In this document: piece by piece, positions 13,266 to 15,682 of the stretch
Layout: every line of letters starts with the position of its first letter
Numbering within the stretch: position 1 is the stretch's first letter
Assembly (NCBI GenBank): GCA_900542235.1
Contig: UQNB01000045.1
Span: 1-15,682, forward strand
Length of the DNA stretch: 15,682 nucleotides
DNA from: an uncultured Collinsella sp.
GTDB lineage: Bacteria > Actinomycetota > Coriobacteriia > Coriobacteriales > Coriobacteriaceae
Reading direction: 5' to 3'
The notes under the pieces: generated by a model
Databases searched by the model: none
The model's input: the letters and a program-made list of their open reading frames with translations, nothing else
What the model was told of the DNA's origin: nothing
Translations under genes and position numbers: made by a program

Positions 13266-14674
13266 GTGAGCACCCCCAACAAACCGACCGCACGCTGCGC
13301 GATACCCGTATTCTGACGCTGCGCATTTGGGGCGTCGTCGGTTGCATTGCCATCGCCGCCGTCATCTTTAACCTTATGGGCATCCTGGCGCCAGTTATCG
13401 AGTTTTTGGCAGTCGGCTCCATCATCGCCTTTGTGATGTCGCCGATAACCAATTGGCTCGAGCACCATGGCGTGAATCGCGGCATAGGTTCGCTTGTCGC
13501 GCTTATTGTGGTCGTTGCTGTGCTCGTCGGCGTCGTTTGCATCTTGTCGCCGATTCTCTTTGGTCAGATCATGGAAGTCCTGAGCCGCCTGCCCAATCAG
13601 CTTCGTGTTGCTGGTGGCGATCTCAACGAGATGCTCTCGCACGCCAAGACGCTCAACAACACACCGCTCAAGGAGTATCTGGACGACAATCTTTCTTCGC
13701 TGGTTACCGTAGCGTCCAAGTACGTCTCGCAAATCGCTGCCGAGCTCGGTCGCGGTGTATTCCCGCTCATTACCAATACGGCCTCGCAGCTGTTCGTCAT
13801 CTTCCTGGGCTTGGTGCTTGCCTATTGGTTGGCCTGCGACTATCCCCGTATGCACCACGAGGTCTGCACCATCATTGGTCAGGAAAAGGAGACCTCGTAC
13901 CGCTTTATGGTTGCCATCCTTTCACGTTCGGTCGGCGGCTATATGCGCGGCATGGTCGTGACGTCCATCTGCGGTGGCATCCTCGCCTTTATCGGCTTTA
14001 CGCTCATTGGTCATCCATACGCAGCACTCATGGCCATCTTTACCGGCATTATGCATTTGGTTCCGGTTGTCGGTCCCTGGGTGAGCGCAGCGATCGCCAC
14101 GGTGCTCGGCTTTATGTTCAGCCCTATGCTGGCGTTATGGACGCTTGTCGTGACCATGGTGGCCCAAAACGTCACCGATAACGTCATTTCGCCCAAGGTC
14201 ATGCAGAGCTCGGTGCAGGTGCATCCCGTCATGAGCCTGACGGCCCTCGTTATCGGTTCGGCACTCATGGGTCCCATCGGCATGGTTATCGCCATTCCGC
14301 TGTGCGCGGCCCTCAAGGGCATTTTCGTCTACTACTTTGAGAACGAGACCGGCCGCCAGCTCGTGGCATACGATGGCGCCGTGTTTAAGGGCACGCCGTA
14401 TCGCGATGCCGAGGGCAACCCGGTCGCCGCCTACGACGCGCTTGGAGACGATACGTTCATCTATGAGTCCGAGCTCATCGGCAACGAGACCGCGCCCGAG
14501 GCCAAGGCCATGCCCAAGCCCGAGCTCGAGAATCCCTGGATCAAGCTCTCGGGTCTTCAGCCCGACGCGACAGGCTTTTTCAAGAATCCCTTCGCCAAGG
14601 ATGACGATTCCAATACAGACGACGACACCAAAACCGGCATCGACGGCTCCATGGACGATTCGGATTCCAAATAG
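13262..14674 (+). CDS. AI-2E (PerM/TqsA) family transporter
   Basis: 470 residues. The family includes E. coli TqsA (autoinducer-2 export) and Na+/H+ antiporter-like members, so the substrate is open. Membrane segments are visible at about 20-40, 43-63, 77-99, 173-191, 231-250, 255-285, 290-303 and 325-357, with the typical long extracytoplasmic stretch between (about 104-170). Family motifs are GHPYAALMAIFTGIMHLVPV (250-269) and DNVISPKVMQSSVQVHPV (306-323). The last 100 residues are hydrophilic and acidic, ending in a run rich in Asp, Ser and Thr. That tail is longer than in many relatives and probably cytoplasmic. The start overlaps the sigma stop by four bases (ATGA), implying translational coupling. 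This suggests a job tied to the sigma regulon, though that is inference. The gene ends six bases from a convergent small gene, with no good terminator between. Confidence 0.9.
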   Translation: MSEHPQQTDRTLRDTRILTLRIWGVVGCIAIAAVIFNLMGILAPVIEFLAVGSIIAFVMSPITNWLEHHGVNRGIGSLVALIVVVAVLVGVVCILSPILFGQIMEVLSRLPNQLRVAGGDLNEMLSHAKTLNNTPLKEYLDDNLSSLVTVASKYVSQIAAELGRGVFPLITNTASQLFVIFLGLVLAYWLACDYPRMHHEVCTIIGQEKETSYRFMVAILSRSVGGYMRGMVVTSICGGILAFIGFTLIGHPYAALMAIFTGIMHLVPVVGPWVSAAIATVLGFMFSPMLALWTLVVTMVAQNVTDNVISPKVMQSSVQVHPVMSLTALVIGSALMGPIGMVIAIPLCAALKGIFVYYFENETGRQLVAYDGAVFKGTPYRDAEGNPVAAYDALGDDTFIYESELIGNETAPEAKAMPKPELENPWIKLSGLQPDATGFFKNPFAKDDDSNTDDDTKTGIDGSMDDSDSK

Positions 14675-14680
14675 GCCCTG

Positions 14681-14920
14681 TTAGCGTTTCTTGATGTTGT
14701 AAAAGACAAGAAACACGAGCAAAGCGATTGATAAGGGGCCAGCTACATAGAAATAGAGAACGTCAATTGCGCGTAGAGGGCAATAAGCCTTATCGCCGGA
14801 CGTTACTGCATATAATACGTAGCCAAATGCTGGTTGGTTTGAATACCAGTGGGAGAAGGCCAAGAGCGCGAAAAGTGCTACTACCAGAAGTGCATTCAGG
14901 ATAAATCGTTTGGTATTCAT
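14681..14920 (-). CDS. Small membrane protein of unknown function
   Basis: 79 residues, no family recognised. Two hydrophobic helices (about 6-22, FILNALLVVALFALLAF, and about 53-74, AGPLSIALLVFLVFY) flank a polar loop of about 30 residues with a single Cys (47). Basic ends (NTKR and KKR) predict both termini inside the cell. The start is well supported: GGAAGGAG (14927-14934 on the minus strand) lies six bases upstream of ATG 14920. The gene and its upstream region are clearly AT-richer than the neighbours, suggesting recent transfer. It is convergent with the AI-2E gene. An 8-bp inverted repeat (14686-14693/14707-14714) covers its 3' end but has no T-tract. A weak -10 (TAAAAT, 14957-14952) is visible without a good -35. 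Confidence 0.72.
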   Translation of the reverse strand: MNTKRFILNALLVVALFALLAFSHWYSNQPAFGYVLYAVTSGDKAYCPLRAIDVLYFYVAGPLSIALLVFLVFYNIKKR

Positions 14921-15012
14921 CGGTCGCTCCTTCCGGATGATTCTTATTGGTATTTTACTAAAACCATTTTTTTAAATGATTGCTTAGTCCTAAATAACAT
15001 GCACTTTCGCTG
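14921..15012. other. AT-rich spacer upstream of the small membrane protein gene
   Basis: This stretch holds the ribosome-binding site and presumed promoter of the leftward small gene. I see no coding region in it, and beyond the AT-rich runs (14961-14977) nothing distinctive. Confidence 0.4.
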
Positions 15013-15042
15013 GAGGGTCGCTGTTTGGCGGCCCTCTTTTTT
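15013..15042 (+). terminator. Terminator upstream of alaS
   Basis: GAGGGTCGC (15013-15021) pairs with GCGGCCCTC (15028-15036) over 9 bp including one G-T pair, with a six-base loop and six T (15037-15042). The nearest rightward gene is the AI-2E gene ending at 14674, so it probably stops read-through from the sigma operon before alaS. Confidence 0.85.
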
Positions 15043-15068
15043 GCACAGGCGCGGTGGGATGGTAATAT
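15041..15068 (+). promoter_or_regulatory. Promoter of alaS
   Basis: TTGCAC (15041-15046) and TAATAT (15063-15068) are 16 bases apart, with GG directly before the -10. The first two T of the -35 are the last two T of the preceding terminator. The leader is only about 40 bases, too short for a T-box, so alaS seems not to be tRNA-regulated in the way ileS is. Confidence 0.75.
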
Positions 15069-15114
15069 CGTTACGTTTGAACTGTTTCGATGTGAAACCG
15101 AGGAGATTCCCTCT

Positions 15115-15682
15115 ATGAGTGCTGACTACCCGTCAATGACTACGGCCGAGATTCGCTCCAAGTTCCTCAACTTCTTTGAGGAGCGCGGTCTTAAGCTCTA
15201 TCCTTCTTCGTCCCTCGTCCCCGATGATCCTTCGCTGCTGCTTGCCAACGCCGGCATGAACCAGTTTAAGGAGTACTACCAGGGCAAGAAGACCATGAAG
15301 GAGATCGGCGCGATCTCCTGTCAGAAGTGCGTCCGCACCAACGATATCGACTGCATCGGCGAGGATGGCCGCCACCTGTCCTTCTTCGAGATGCTCGGCG
15401 ACTTCTCCTTTGGCGGCGTCTCCAAGCAGCAGGCCTGCGCTTGGGCCTTCGAGCTCATCACCAAGGAGTTCAAGCTGCCGCTCGACCGCCTGTACTTCAC
15501 CGTCTTTACCGAGGACGACGAGACCCATGACGTGTGGCGCTCCCTGGGCGTTGCCGAGGATCATATCTCGCGTCTGGGCGAGGACGACAACTTCTGGGCC
15601 GCTGGCCCCACCGGCCCCTGCGGTCCGTGCTCCGAGATTTACTTTGACATGGGCGAGGAGGTCGGTTGCGGCAGCCCCGACT
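15115..15682 (+). CDS. alaS: Alanyl-tRNA synthetase, N-terminal part
   Basis: 189 codons and one base are present; the window edge cuts the gene. AlaRS is a class II synthetase of about 870-890 residues. The visible part is the start of the aminoacylation domain: TAEIRSKFLNFFEERG (10-25), PSLLLANAGMNQFKEYYQG (39-57, motif 1 region), the tRNA/ATP segment CQKCVRTNDIDCIGEDGRH (69-87), motif 2 LSFFEMLGDFSFGG (88-101) and NFWAAGPTGPCGPCSEIYFD (159-178). All family positions look intact. ATG 15115 follows AGGAG (15101-15105) at nine bases; a second in-frame ATG seven codons on lacks a site. In related genomes rarA and alaS often lie near each other, followed by ruvX, which would be expected just beyond this window. 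Confidence 0.97.
   Translation, partial: MSADYPSMTTAEIRSKFLNFFEERGLKLYPSSSLVPDDPSLLLANAGMNQFKEYYQGKKTMKEIGAISCQKCVRTNDIDCIGEDGRHLSFFEMLGDFSFGGVSKQQACAWAFELITKEFKLPLDRLYFTVFTEDDETHDVWRSLGVAEDHISRLGEDDNFWAAGPTGPCGPCSEIYFDMGEEVGCGSPD

Overview
The window looks like chromosome from a high-GC, gut-type actinobacterium of the class Coriobacteriia, most like Collinsella. That is inferred from the GC-rich third codon positions, the style of the housekeeping proteins, GG-TANNNT promoters and recurring AAAACCACCACAAAG-stem terminators; it has not been tested by a search. Most of the window is housekeeping. Both ends carry AT-richer patches that look like later arrivals.

Left part (1-1721): the first codons of a peptidase-E-like (S51) gene run leftward out of the window. 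They are followed by about 500 bases with no convincing gene but many inverted repeats, including a 130-base unit (229-358) predicted to fold as a four-way junction closed by a perfect 16-bp stem. A leftward iron-type alcohol/glycerol dehydrogenase follows, closed by a strong bidirectional terminator.

Middle part (about 1840-8725): an isoleucine T-box riboswitch (full Stem I, AUC specifier, UGGU bulge, competing antiterminator and terminator) controls ileS. After a terminator come lspA and an RluA/RluD-family pseudouridine synthase, overlapping by one base. A processive-type family 2 glycosyltransferase follows with its own promoter and terminator, then a short stand-alone A24 prepilin peptidase. 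These cover tRNA charging, lipoprotein maturation, rRNA modification, surface-glycan synthesis and prepilin-like processing.

Right part (8757-15682): an HD-domain dNTP triphosphohydrolase and the replication/recombination ATPase RarA/MgsA. Then comes a tight four-gene operon: a membrane-anchored coiled-coil protein (DUF948-like), a small RsbW-like protein, a SigB/SigF-type sigma factor and an AI-2E-family membrane protein, with 8-bp and 4-bp overlaps and a 1-base gap. The RsbW-like protein appears to lack the ATP-binding residues of the family, and no RsbV-type antagonist is present. This operon is the best candidate here for an unusual regulatory system. A convergent AT-rich gene for a 79-residue membrane protein follows, then a terminator whose T-tract doubles as the -35 of the alaS promoter, and the start of alaS, cut by the window edge.
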